From Elusimicrobiales bacterium (GTDB lineage: Bacteria; Elusimicrobiota; Elusimicrobia; Elusimicrobiales; Elusimicrobiaceae): 64,000 nt of DNA. Below the pieces are notes generated by a model. That model was not told the DNA's origin, did no database searches, and saw nothing but the letters and a program-made list of their open reading frames with translations. The position numbers and the translations under genes were made by a program. Below are positions 24,684 to 33,493 of this stretch, in pieces. The DNA lies in the NCBI GenBank assembly GCA_041651175.1, contig JBAZJT010000014.1:1-64000 (forward strand), in the 5' to 3' direction. Position 1 is the stretch's first letter. Each line of letters starts with the position of its first letter.

Positions 24684-26422
24684 TGCCACACAAAAAACTG
24701 GGCGAAATACTGATGGCGCAGGGGGCGCTGGACGAGCAGAAGCTCAACCAGGCGCTGCATTTCCAGGTTCAGAACAAGTGCCTGATAGGCGAGGCCATAA
24801 TCAAGCTCGGCTACGCCAGCGAGGAAGTGGTGTACATGGCCCTCTCCAAGCAGTTGGGCATTCCCTACGCCTCGCGCGAAAACCGCATTCTGAGCCCGGA
24901 GAGGAATCAGGGCATTGAAAAACTGGTGGGCGAGAAATTCGCGCGCGAGCATTTCGCCATCCCGCTGTTCGTGGAGGGTGATTCTCTGGCGGTGGCGATG
25001 GCGGACCCTGCCAACGTGCTTACCATGGACAACCTGCGGCTGATGACCAATATGGAAATTCAGCCGTTTATCGCCACCAAATCCCAGATACTGCGCGTTA
25101 TAGACAATTTCTACCAGGGGGCCGACCTGATAGACCAGGCCATGTCGGTGGACACCGAGGGCAAGAACGTCGCCAGCGAGGCGGACCTTGCCGTTGAAGA
25201 CCATCTGGACCTGGACAAAATGATATCCGGCGAGAGCAAGGGCGCCCAGTCCATACGGGTGGTCAACGCCATACTCAAGCAGGCCATAAGCGAGCGCACC
25301 TCCGACATTCATCTGGAGATTTTTGACGAGCGCGTCAGTCTCCGTTTCCGCATAGACGGCATTCTGCACGAGCGCAGCTCCCCGCCCAAGGAGCTGGTGT
25401 CCGCGCTTATCTCGCGCATAAAAATCCTTTCAAAACTGGACATTGCGGAACGGCGGCTTCCGCAGGACGGGCATTTCAGCATCCACTACCAGAACCGCAC
25501 CATAGAAGTCCGCGTTTCTGTGTGTCCGACGGTGTTCGGCGAAAAGCTGGTGCTGCGCATACTGGACAAGGGCACCGTGGAATTGAATCTGGATCTGCTG
25601 GGTTTTGAACAGCGCCAGCGCGAGGACTTCCTGCGCGCGGCGGACTATCCGCATGGCCTGATATTTCTTACCGGCCCCACCGGCTCCGGCAAGACCACCA
25701 CGCTCAACGCGGTGCTAAACACCATAAAGACGCCGTCTTACAATTTCATGACGCTGGAAGACCCGGTGGAATACAAGCTTTCCGGCATAAGCCAGGTGCA
25801 GGTGCGCCCGCAGATAGGCCTTACTTTCGCGGACGGGCTGCGCTCTTTCCTGCGCCAGGATCCGGACATCATACTGGTCGGAGAGGTGCGCGACAAGGAA
25901 ACGGCGGAAGCCTGTCTGCGCGCCGCGCTGACCGGCCATCTGGTGTTTTCCACGCTGCACACCAACGACGCCACCGGCGCCGTGCCCCGGCTTATTGACA
26001 TGGGCATGGAGCCGTTCCTGCTTTCCAGCTCGCTTGCTCTTGTTGCGGCCCAGCGTCTGGTGAGAATGCTCTGCCCGCATTGCAAGGCGCCCACCACGGT
26101 TGACCAGAAAGTGCTGGACCAGATGCTCAAGGAAGGCCATTTCCCGCCGGAGACGGACAGGTCTCGCTGGGTGTTTTTCAAAGCGCGTGGCTGCGACAAA
26201 TGCTCGCACACCGGATATATCGGGCGAAAGGCGCTCTACGAGGTGTTTCTGATTAACGACGAAATGAGGCGCATCATCTACAAAACGCAGGATGTTTCCG
26301 AATTGCGTGTGGCCGTGAAAAAAACCGGCGCGTGGAACATGCGCGCCAGCGGATGGAAAAAAGTGGTGGCGGGTCTTACCACGCCGGAAGAAGTAATGTC
26401 GGTTACCTTATCGGAGGAATAA
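24683..26422 (+). CDS. pilB: Type IV pilus extension ATPase PilB (GspE family)
   Basis: 579 aa. An N-terminal MshEN/T2SSE-N domain (LGEILMAQGALDEQKLNQAL) precedes the secretion ATPase core: Walker A GPTGSGKTTT (near 331), Asp box, Walker B DIILVGEVRD (near 396), His box STLHTNDA, and a zinc motif (CPHC near 463, CDKC near 503) typical of PilB/GspE and absent from PilT. It powers pilus polymerisation from the cytoplasmic face together with PilC and the PilM part of the fusion. The stop is followed after 4 nt by pilC. Confidence 0.93.
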   Translation: MPHKKLGEILMAQGALDEQKLNQALHFQVQNKCLIGEAIIKLGYASEEVVYMALSKQLGIPYASRENRILSPERNQGIEKLVGEKFAREHFAIPLFVEGDSLAVAMADPANVLTMDNLRLMTNMEIQPFIATKSQILRVIDNFYQGADLIDQAMSVDTEGKNVASEADLAVEDHLDLDKMISGESKGAQSIRVVNAILKQAISERTSDIHLEIFDERVSLRFRIDGILHERSSPPKELVSALISRIKILSKLDIAERRLPQDGHFSIHYQNRTIEVRVSVCPTVFGEKLVLRILDKGTVELNLDLLGFEQRQREDFLRAADYPHGLIFLTGPTGSGKTTTLNAVLNTIKTPSYNFMTLEDPVEYKLSGISQVQVRPQIGLTFADGLRSFLRQDPDIILVGEVRDKETAEACLRAALTGHLVFSTLHTNDATGAVPRLIDMGMEPFLLSSSLALVAAQRLVRMLCPHCKAPTTVDQKVLDQMLKEGHFPPETDRSRWVFFKARGCDKCSHTGYIGRKALYEVFLINDEMRRIIYKTQDVSELRVAVKKTGAWNMRASGWKKVVAGLTTPEEVMSVTLSEE

Positions 26423-26426
26423 CAGC

Positions 26427-27659
26427 ATGCCGAAATTCGCATATACCGTGCAGGACAGCCAGGGCAACGCATCCACCGGCGTCATAGAGGCCCAGGATGA
26501 GGACCAGGCTGTAATAGCCCTTCAGAACAAAGGGCTGTTCATCCTCTCCATCCAGTCGGAGTCGGATTCAAAGAGTATGCCGGTGTTCAGGAAGCTCAAA
26601 GGCTCCGGCAGCATTTCCGGCCAGGACCTGGCGTTTTTCAGCGAGCAGCTGGCGACGCTGCTGGCCGGCGGCGTGCCGCTTGTGCGCGGCCTGGCGCTGC
26701 TGAGCGAGCATGGCGAGAACAAGGCGCTGACCGCCGTGGTCTCCGACATAGCCAAGGAGGTTTCCGCCGGCGGCGCGCTCTACAAGGCGCTGGAAAAACA
26801 CCCGAAGGTGTTTGACTCCATCTGGATCTCGCTGGTGCAGGCCGGCGAAATGGGCGGCCAATTGCCCGGAGTGCTGCGGCAGATATCCAACTACGTCCAG
26901 TCGCAGGAAATGATAAAGTCCAAGATTATCACGGCCATCGCCTATCCGGCGGTGCTGTTCACGATGTCCATGGGTGTGCTGGCGTACTTTGTCATATACA
27001 TCGTGCCTGTCTTCACCCAGATATTCACGGACTTCAACCTGACGCTGCCCCCGCTTACGCGCACCATCGTCTGGGTGTCATATGTGGCGACGCATTACAT
27101 GGTGGCCATTATCGTCATAGTCGTTGGTATTGTGCTGGCCATCCGCTCGTATCTGTCCACCGAGGTGGGCAAGCTCACCTGGCATCAGGCGCAGTTGAAG
27201 CTGCCCGTCGTGGGCGTGTTCATACGCAACATACTGATGGAGCGGCTGCTGACCACCATGTCAACGCTTATAAAGAGCGGTGTCAGCATATTAAACACCA
27301 TCACCGTGCTTGAGGGCGCTTTCGGCAACAGCCTTGTAATCAGGAACGCGCTCAAGGCCGTCAAAAACGACATAGCCGCCGGCAAGTCCATATCCGCCTC
27401 GTTCAAGAACACGGGCATATTCCCCGGCCTGGTTACGGAAATGATGTGGATGGGCGAGGAATCGGGCAAGCTGCCGGACATCATCAACACCCTGTCCAAG
27501 TTCTATACCGAGCAGATCAACCAGTTCATAGCGCGCTTCTCCTCGCTGATAGACCCGATACTGGTGGTGTTCATCGGCGGAATCATAGGCGTCATAGTGA
27601 TTTCCATATTCATGCCTATATTCCAGCTGTCGCAAATCGGCTCCGGCGGGCACAACTAG
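26427..27659 (+). CDS. pilC: Type IV pilus platform protein PilC (GspF family)
   Basis: 410 aa inner-membrane protein with the two repeated GspF domains (DLAFFSEQLATLLAGGVPLVRGL, and MERLLTTMSTLIKSGVSI) and three hydrophobic helices (around 170-195, 220-240 and 375-400). It couples PilB to pilin insertion. CGGAGG precedes ATG 26427. The next gene, a pilin, starts 11 nt after the stop. Confidence 0.93.
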   Translation: MPKFAYTVQDSQGNASTGVIEAQDEDQAVIALQNKGLFILSIQSESDSKSMPVFRKLKGSGSISGQDLAFFSEQLATLLAGGVPLVRGLALLSEHGENKALTAVVSDIAKEVSAGGALYKALEKHPKVFDSIWISLVQAGEMGGQLPGVLRQISNYVQSQEMIKSKIITAIAYPAVLFTMSMGVLAYFVIYIVPVFTQIFTDFNLTLPPLTRTIVWVSYVATHYMVAIIVIVVGIVLAIRSYLSTEVGKLTWHQAQLKLPVVGVFIRNILMERLLTTMSTLIKSGVSILNTITVLEGAFGNSLVIRNALKAVKNDIAAGKSISASFKNTGIFPGLVTEMMWMGEESGKLPDIINTLSKFYTEQINQFIARFSSLIDPILVVFIGGIIGVIVISIFMPIFQLSQIGSGGHN

Positions 27660-27670
27660 GAAACGGCATA

Positions 27671-28198
27671 ATGAAAAAAGGATTCACCCTTATTGAAGTT
27701 ATAGTGGTGGTGCTGATAATAGCGGTATTATCCGCTCTTGCGGCCACCCAGTTGTTCAGGGCGGTGGAAAGCTCCCGCATGAGCGACGCCGTCGCGCTTG
27801 TCAGCGCGGTTTCCGGAGCCAGGAAAATGGCCAGGCTGGATTATATCGGCGGCACCCTGCCTTCCGGCAAGCTGGCAAGCCTGACCGCAGTTAAGTCGTG
27901 CAGCGGCAGCTGGAACAGCATAGACGACTATACCAACTGCAAATACCTGTCGCCGCACGACTGGAACAGCCTCCTCTACTCCTATTATATGTGCAATGAT
28001 GCCACCGGGGCGGGAGGGGGCTGCTGCGCAGCCAATGTCGTGGCCTGCGCGCAGCGCAAAACTACGTCGGAGGATTCCAAGCACGGCACCTCCGGCGATT
28101 TCGCCACATGGCGTGTCCAGCTTATGAGCAACGGGAAGTGCGTTACCAGCTGCAAAGGCAACTGCTCGTATGCGCCGCCGGACTGCCCGTCCATGTAA
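27671..28198 (+). CDS. Cysteine-rich type IV pilin-like protein
   Basis: 175 aa. Short positively charged leader MKKG followed by FTLIEVIVVVLIIAVLSALAA: cleavage after Gly4, conserved Glu5 of the mature form, then the N-terminal helix. The C-terminal domain holds ten cysteines (including CC and the closing CVTSCKGNC...C), far more than the usual pair, so several disulfides are likely. Position at the end of the pilus operon fits a minor pilin or tip protein; the major pilin is more likely the gene at 62286. The real start is ATG 27671, although the open frame extends back to 27446. Confidence 0.8.
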   Translation: MKKGFTLIEVIVVVLIIAVLSALAATQLFRAVESSRMSDAVALVSAVSGARKMARLDYIGGTLPSGKLASLTAVKSCSGSWNSIDDYTNCKYLSPHDWNSLLYSYYMCNDATGAGGGCCAANVVACAQRKTTSEDSKHGTSGDFATWRVQLMSNGKCVTSCKGNCSYAPPDCPSM

Positions 28199-28216
28199 CG
28201 CGGAAAGCGGACGGTT

Positions 28217-29191
28217 TCACAGCGGCGGCGCCGACGGCGCCGCCGCTGTTTTGGTTCTCCTGAAATAATACAGCGCGAAACCGCAGACCGCCCAGGCTAT
28301 TTCCCTTATGTGGCGCACTATGCCGAATGCCAGCCCGTCCGAGGGCGGGTATCCCAGCGCGGCGAAGATGGCGGTTTTGGTGGCTTCCTGCGTGCCGGCT
28401 TTGCCCGGCACGGCGAAAAAAATCCCGTCCAGCAGCACTGCCAGCATTTCTATCAGAATCGCCGTTTTGACGGTAACCGCCATTCCCAGAAACCTGCATA
28501 TCCAGTACGCTTCAAACGCGCCCCAGAGATAGGCCGCCGCGAAAAATCCTGCGGACAGCATAAATCTCGCCGGATACAGGCGCAGAAAGCTCATTATGGT
28601 CGCGTCCACGTCTTTGAGCTTTGCCCATATCCCGGCTGTCCCTCCGCTGGTTTGCGGCTGCGCTTTGCCGCCAGCCCTGGCTTCAAGGAAAACTATGAAA
28701 ACGATGATGGCGCCGATTAGCCAGCCGCCGTTTCTCAATTGCGGTCCCAGCGCGCGCAGGCCCGCATGGGAGTGCGCCGCCAATGCCAGCCCGGCCGCCG
28801 ACACCGCGGCCATCGCCAGTGTCTGCGTGATTTTAGCCAGCGCTACCGACGAAAGCCGCTGCTCCAGAGGGTGATCCGCCCCCATAAGCGCGGCCCTGGC
28901 CCACTCCCCTGCCAGAGTCGCCGACGGGGTCAGGTAATTCACGCCGTCGCCGGCTATGCGCATCATCAGTATGTCGCGGAATTTTATTTTGGCGGACATT
29001 CCCGGCGTTATGGCCAGTTTCCAGCCCAGCGCGTTAAGAATATGCGCCACAATCTCCTGCCCGAATATAAGCGCAAATCCCGGCCCCACCGCCGCCGCAG
29101 ATGCCAGCGCGGCGGCGGCGTCCATTTTGGCCAGCAGTGCGGCAAGCATGAACAGTCCGGCGGCCAGCATGGCGGCTTCAATTTTTGTCAT
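28217..29191 (-). CDS. Flippase-like integral membrane protein (LPG synthase TM/UPF0104 family)
   Basis: 324 aa, multi-helix membrane protein. The segments RIAGDGVNYLTPSATLAGEW and VPGKAGTQEATKTAIFAALGY match the conserved motifs of the lysylphosphatidylglycerol synthase TM/YbhN family (GxxxNxxxPxxxGGE and PGGxGxxE), whose members move lipids or sit in glycolipid pathways. The homologous part starts at minus-strand ATG 29191; the longer frame to 29392 is not convincing. Its C-terminal codons form one arm of the pilus-operon terminator. TAGAAT lies about 10 nt ahead of the start on the minus strand. Confidence 0.7.
   Translation of the reverse strand: MTKIEAAMLAAGLFMLAALLAKMDAAAALASAAAVGPGFALIFGQEIVAHILNALGWKLAITPGMSAKIKFRDILMMRIAGDGVNYLTPSATLAGEWARAALMGADHPLEQRLSSVALAKITQTLAMAAVSAAGLALAAHSHAGLRALGPQLRNGGWLIGAIIVFIVFLEARAGGKAQPQTSGGTAGIWAKLKDVDATIMSFLRLYPARFMLSAGFFAAAYLWGAFEAYWICRFLGMAVTVKTAILIEMLAVLLDGIFFAVPGKAGTQEATKTAIFAALGYPPSDGLAFGIVRHIREIAWAVCGFALYYFRRTKTAAAPSAPPL
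28220..28252 (+). terminator. Strong intrinsic terminator of the pilus operon
   Basis: A perfect 13-bp GC stem (28220-28232 with 28236-28248), 3-nt loop GAC, then TTTT. It lies 21 nt after the pilin stop. The same bases encode the last residues (AAAPSAPPL) of the convergent gene ending at 28217. Confidence 0.85.
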
Positions 29192-29236
29192 TCGGAATAC
29201 GATTCTATTTTTTTTTGAGGCGGCAGCGAAAGCCTC

Positions 29237-29335
29237 GGCGGGACAACCTGGATAGCGGAATCCAGCGGCGGATGGCCGCATGCGCCATCGGTCTTCCCGG
29301 TTCCCGCTGTCAGCTGCAATTTCATGGCCTGAAAA
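29237..29335. repeat. Dispersed intergenic repeat, copy 2, with small hairpins
   Basis: Contains the shared block GGCGGGACAACCTG (29237-29250), a CTGGAT/ATCCAG hairpin (29248-29265), a GATGG/CCATC hairpin (29271-29289) and the core GGTTCCCGCTGTCAGCTG with trailing GGCCTGAAA, as at 6239-6283 and 56613-56650. The chain of small palindromes resembles REP/BIME elements. Confidence 0.5.
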
Positions 29336-29369
29336 CGCCGCGCCCGCTGTATTGCGGCGGGCGCGGCGT
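29335..29369 (-). terminator. Intrinsic terminator of the DUF4105-like gene
   Basis: Perfect 13-bp stem (29335-29347 with 29357-29369) and a 9-nt loop, 16 nt beyond the minus-strand stop at 29385. On the minus strand the stem is followed by a short TTTC run. Confidence 0.7.
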
Positions 29370-29384
29370 CTGGATGGGAGGCTG

Positions 29385-30266
29385 CTATTCAACCGGCGGC
29401 AGAAGTTCTTTTATGAATCCGTGCCCGGCGGGGTCTTTTTCCGTGAATAGAAGCGGAGTCTGGCTTACAATGCCCGCGCTCTTGAGCCATTTGGTGGCAT
29501 GTTTAGGCATGATAAGCCCGATCGGATAGCGGAAACCGATTCCGGTGGCCAGCATGTCCATCGGATTGGTGGTGCAGTTGTTGGTTATCGTGTTGTAATA
29601 CTCGCTGTCGCGGTTCTGGACGGCGCGGTCCAGCGCCACTTTAAGGACGGCTTTTTTCTTGTCCAGAGATGCGTTCACTGAAAACATTTCTATCCTGGCC
29701 ACTTCTCCGGGGAAGGTGTCCTGTATGTAGTTTTCCATGGAATAGAGCAGCCAGAGTATCTTGAATGCGCCGAAGGCGCCGGCAGTGGCGGAATAATCCT
29801 GGTCCCAGCGGAGCTTGGCCTCCACGCTGACGACCAGCGTGTCGCTGTTGTATGCGCCGCTTCCCTGCTTGACAAAGCCGCCGGGCTTGAATTTGAACAC
29901 CAGGAAGGAGTGGCCCACTCCGCTGCCCTTGTCTACGTCTATGCCCCAGTAAGCCTCCTTCAGCATGTCGGGGTTTATGCTGGCGGTGTAGCAGGCGTTT
30001 TTGCCGTCGCCCAGCGTTATCCATTTGACATGAGCTATCGTAATCCCTTTCGGACCGGAAGATACCAGTTCCGGCGGGGACTTGTATCCGTTTGTGATTT
30101 CCTGGCCGGATTCTTTTACATGCGCGGGCTCGGAAGCCTGCGGTGCGGGAACAGCCATGCCGACAGCCGTTTTCGGGCCGAGTTGAAGCTCCTCAAACTG
30201 GTGCCCCCAGCCTGCTGGCGGCAAAAACAGCGCCGCGATTGCAATCAGCTTCGATACTGTGGTCAT
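29385..30266 (-). CDS. Secreted protein resembling DUF4105/Lnb N-terminal domain
   Basis: 293 aa with an N-terminal signal peptide (IAIAALFLPPAGWG). The core has GHSFLVFKF and NTITNNCTTNPMD, which match the GH-x-F and N-C-T-T-N motifs of DUF4105, a papain/NlpC-like fold in which the Cys and His are thought to be catalytic. Substrate unknown; a periplasmic thiol hydrolase or transacylase is plausible. AAAGGAGG precedes the start. It has its own terminator and is divergent from the GH15 gene, so it is a single-gene unit. Confidence 0.55.
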   Translation of the reverse strand: MTTVSKLIAIAALFLPPAGWGHQFEELQLGPKTAVGMAVPAPQASEPAHVKESGQEITNGYKSPPELVSSGPKGITIAHVKWITLGDGKNACYTASINPDMLKEAYWGIDVDKGSGVGHSFLVFKFKPGGFVKQGSGAYNSDTLVVSVEAKLRWDQDYSATAGAFGAFKILWLLYSMENYIQDTFPGEVARIEMFSVNASLDKKKAVLKVALDRAVQNRDSEYYNTITNNCTTNPMDMLATGIGFRYPIGLIMPKHATKWLKSAGIVSQTPLLFTEKDPAGHGFIKELLPPVE

Positions 30267-30369
30267 GGTCTGCCTCCTTTAATTACTGCGGTTTTACAAG
30301 CCCGCCGCCCTGATTAGTAAATTGTCTCAATAATCGCGGCAGGCCGCATGGGCCGTAGGGCCTATTTCA

Positions 30370-30375
30370 TATAAT
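30370..30375 (+). promoter_or_regulatory. -10 box giving a predicted leaderless GH15 mRNA
   Basis: TATAAT ends 6 nt before ATG 30382, so transcription would start at or next to the A of ATG. No ribosome site precedes the ATG. The -35 region is weak. Confidence 0.55.
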
Positions 30376-30381
30376 ATCGGC

Positions 30382-32421
30382 ATGAAAACCATAATCCTGA
30401 TGACGATTTTGCTGTCGCCGCTATGCCGCGCGGAGGAGCCGCGCAGCTTCCATATGCTGCCCACCGGCAACGGCCACGGTTTCCATATTTACGACGAGGC
30501 CGCCGGCAGGCTGGCGGCTTTCATGGACCATCCGTACCGCTATCTGCGCGCGCCCAAAGACCTTACCGTTGACGGCCCCGAAAGCCGCAATATCCTGGAG
30601 GATTTGACGCTGGGCGCTGATGACGGCGGCTTGTTTTCCGGCTGGGAGCGGGAGGCTGTTGAATACTCCGGGCAGAGCAATATTATAAGGACCGCGCTCC
30701 GTTCCGGGCAGAAGCGGGCGGAGGCTTACTATTTTTCGCCCTTCGGGTTGGAAATGAACGCGCTGCTTGCGCTGGCGCATGTTCCCTCCGGCGGCGGAAC
30801 GGCCCGGCTGAAATTCAGCCTCGGGGCCAATGCCGCCAGCCCGGATGTGATGCACAGGACCCTTAAGGTGGAGCGCATCGCCGGAGAGCGCATCCAGAAA
30901 ATTCCCGGCGCCTGGGTTCAGACGGGCAACGGAAAAGGCGCGGTGGTTTTTATCCCGGTCGGCGGGGATGGAACGTTGTCCTGCGCGGCTGCCGGGGAGG
31001 GGACGCCCCCCGCCGTCATTGAGGGCGAAACCGTCTGCTCCGGCGGCGTCGTGTCCGCGGAAATGCGCCTGCCCGCAAAAGACGGCTGGTTCGGGCTGCT
31101 GGCCGCTTATGTGGAGGAGCCTGCCCAAGCCCCCGCCGCGGTTGAAACCGCGCGCCGCTGGCTGGCTGGCCGCGCGCCGCAGGACATACTAAAGGATTCG
31201 CTGTCCGAATGGGAGGCCTGGCGCAAGCCCGCGCTGGCCCGGCTGCGAGGCGAAGACGAAACAAAAACCTGGCGGCAGAGCGAGGCCGTCCTGCGTATGG
31301 CCCAGGTGCGCGAGCCCAATATCCGCAAAGAGGGCGCGCTGCGCGTCAACAACGGCATGATACTGGCCAGCCTGCCCCCCGGCTGCTGGGCCACCGGCTG
31401 GGTGCGCGATGGGGCCTACGCCACCGCCGCACTGGCGCGCATGGGCCACTGGAAAGAGGCCAAAGCCTCGCTGAACTTCTTTCTCAACGCCGAGCCTGTG
31501 GGCAAATTCAAAAGCTATGCCGGCAATTCCGATTACCGGATTTCGCTGACGCGCTATTACGGCTCCGGCGAGGAGGAGGCCGACCATTCCGGCCTGCCCC
31601 AGCCGAATATAGAATTTGACGACTGGGGGCTTTTTCTCTGGGCCGCGGGCCAGTATGTAAAAGCCTCCGGCGATGCCGCCTGGCTTTCAGAGCCGACGCG
31701 CAAAGGCTCCGTCTACGAGGCGATGCGCGACGGCGTCGCAAAACCGCTTGAGGAAAATCTGGAGCCGCCCCCTCTGCCGCGCATTCTGCAGCGCGATTCG
31801 TCCATATGGGAGGTGCACGGCAACGCGCGGCATTACGCTTTCAGCAATATAGCCGCGATACGGGGATTGTCGGAATTCGCCGATATGGCGCGCAAAACCG
31901 GCCATGCGGACGACGCGCTGAAATACTCCCGCCTGGCCGGGGAAATGCGCGCGGATTTTGAAAAGTGCTTTGCCGGCGCGGACGGCGGCCTGCTGGGCGC
32001 GCTGGAACGCTCCCCCGGCACGGATTTGGACGGCGCGGTTGTGGAGGCGGTGTCGCTGGAAGCCGTAAACCCCAAAGGCCGGCTGGCCAAAGACACTCTG
32101 GACAAGCTGCAAAAACTGCGCACCCGCGCCGGCGGCTACAAGCGCAACGGCGGCAGCGATGATTACGACGTAAACAACTGGATTTTCATAGACCTGCGCA
32201 TGGCAGGCGCGTTCTACCGTTCCGGGCGCCGCGCGGAGGCGGACGCGCTTTTGAATCTGGCGACCGGCAGGGCGGCTGCCAATTTCAACCTGCTGCCGGA
32301 GGAATACAATGTGCTGGACAGGGACGGCCCCGTCGGCGCATATATCGGCAGCATACCGATGGTTGGCTACGGTGCGGGGGTATACGCGCTTTCGCTGCTG
32401 GACAGGGATAACTTCAGATGA
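30382..32421 (+). CDS. GH15-family glucoamylase-like glycoside hydrolase, exported
   Basis: 679 aa. Signal peptide (ILMTILLSPLCRAEE), a beta-rich N-terminal domain to about 290, then an (alpha/alpha)6 barrel. GH15 signatures: TGWVRDGAYATAAL (near 336-350), WEVHGNARHYAF (catalytic acid Glu near 476) and LLPEEYNVLDR (second catalytic Glu near 638). Such enzymes release glucose from alpha-1,4/1,6-glucans, although some cleave other alpha-glucosides or trehalose. Export suggests use of external or periplasmic glucans. The mRNA is predicted to be leaderless. mnmA follows after 28 nt. Confidence 0.75.
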   Translation: MKTIILMTILLSPLCRAEEPRSFHMLPTGNGHGFHIYDEAAGRLAAFMDHPYRYLRAPKDLTVDGPESRNILEDLTLGADDGGLFSGWEREAVEYSGQSNIIRTALRSGQKRAEAYYFSPFGLEMNALLALAHVPSGGGTARLKFSLGANAASPDVMHRTLKVERIAGERIQKIPGAWVQTGNGKGAVVFIPVGGDGTLSCAAAGEGTPPAVIEGETVCSGGVVSAEMRLPAKDGWFGLLAAYVEEPAQAPAAVETARRWLAGRAPQDILKDSLSEWEAWRKPALARLRGEDETKTWRQSEAVLRMAQVREPNIRKEGALRVNNGMILASLPPGCWATGWVRDGAYATAALARMGHWKEAKASLNFFLNAEPVGKFKSYAGNSDYRISLTRYYGSGEEEADHSGLPQPNIEFDDWGLFLWAAGQYVKASGDAAWLSEPTRKGSVYEAMRDGVAKPLEENLEPPPLPRILQRDSSIWEVHGNARHYAFSNIAAIRGLSEFADMARKTGHADDALKYSRLAGEMRADFEKCFAGADGGLLGALERSPGTDLDGAVVEAVSLEAVNPKGRLAKDTLDKLQKLRTRAGGYKRNGGSDDYDVNNWIFIDLRMAGAFYRSGRRAEADALLNLATGRAAANFNLLPEEYNVLDRDGPVGAYIGSIPMVGYGAGVYALSLLDRDNFR

Positions 32422-32449
32422 CCGGGCCGCATATGCGGGAGTCAATGCC

Positions 32450-33493
32450 GTGAGCAGGATAGCCGTGGGCATGAGCGGCGGGGTGGACTCCACCCTCGCG
32501 GCGTGGCTGCTGAAAAAGCAGGGCCACGAGGTGTTTGCCGTTACCATGTCCGTGTGGGACCCCGCGCGCGGAGATTTCCGCGGCGGCTGCTTCGGCGCCG
32601 ACGAGCCGGAGGAAACCGCCCGCGCGGCGCGGTTCGCGCGCAGGCTGGGGATTGAGCATTCCGTCATAGACCTGCGCGCGGAGTACGGGACCGCCGTGGT
32701 GGAGTATTTCAAAAAAGAGTACCTGGCGGGCCGCACCCCCAACCCGTGCGCGCGCTGCAACCGGCTGCTAAAGCTGGGGCTGCTGCTGGACAGGACCCGC
32801 GCCGCCTGCGGCGGCTTTGATTTTTTCGCCACCGGCCATTACGCCCGCGTTGAAAACGGCGTTCTTAAAACCTGCGCGGACGCGCGCAAGGACCAGACCT
32901 ATTTCCTGTGGGCGGTGCCGCGCGAAAGGCTGGCGCAGCTGATGTTCCCGCTGGGCGGCCTCACCAAAAACCGGGTCCGCGATATGGCGCGCGAGGCTGG
33001 TTTCCCCGAAGCCGCCGCGCTGCCGGAAAGCCAGGATTTCATAGGCGGGGATTATTGCGGCCTTTTCAATAAAGAGGACAACCGGCCCGGCCCGCTGCTG
33101 GACCTCTCCGGCAGGGAGATAGGCCGGCACGGGGGAATTATCCGCTACACCGTGGGCCAGCGCAAGGGTATGAAAATAGGCGGCCTGTCAAAACCGCTTT
33201 ATGTGGTGGCCATAGACGCGGCGCGCAATGCCGTAATCGCCGGGACAAAAGAAGAGGCTTTCCGCAAAACAATCCGCGCGGGCGGGCTTAACCTGCTTGC
33301 CGATGTGGAATGGCCCGTCCGGGCGGATGTTAAAATCCGCCGCCAGCACGAGGCCGCCCCGGCCCTGATTTCCGCTCCGGAAAACGGCGTCTGCCGGATT
33401 GACTTTGACGCTCCGCAGTTTGCGCCCGCGCCGGGACAGAGCGCGGTGTTCTATTCGGGAGAGACCGTCCTCGGCGGCGGGATAATATCATGA
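32450..33493 (+). CDS. MnmA-type tRNA 2-thiouridylase lacking the second catalytic cysteine
   Basis: 347 aa. PP-loop GMSGGVDST near the N terminus, TPNPCARCNR with the first catalytic Cys, ATGHYAR, KDQTYFLW and YTVGQRKGM are all MnmA. The second catalytic cysteine should sit in a GICFI/DICFV segment; here the sequence is ESQDFIGGDYCGLF, so that Cys is deleted and another Cys lies some seven residues later. It may use a shifted Cys, or be a paralogue with another substrate. The start is GTG 32450 with GGGAG about 8 nt upstream; the frame extends back into the GH15 gene. hydE overlaps its stop. Confidence 0.75.
   Translation: MSRIAVGMSGGVDSTLAAWLLKKQGHEVFAVTMSVWDPARGDFRGGCFGADEPEETARAARFARRLGIEHSVIDLRAEYGTAVVEYFKKEYLAGRTPNPCARCNRLLKLGLLLDRTRAACGGFDFFATGHYARVENGVLKTCADARKDQTYFLWAVPRERLAQLMFPLGGLTKNRVRDMAREAGFPEAAALPESQDFIGGDYCGLFNKEDNRPGPLLDLSGREIGRHGGIIRYTVGQRKGMKIGGLSKPLYVVAIDAARNAVIAGTKEEAFRKTIRAGGLNLLADVEWPVRADVKIRRQHEAAPALISAPENGVCRIDFDAPQFAPAPGQSAVFYSGETVLGGGIIS

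Noticed and set aside
24683..26422. PilT retraction ATPase
   Set aside because: The N-terminal MshEN domain and the C-terminal zinc cysteines belong to PilB/GspE.
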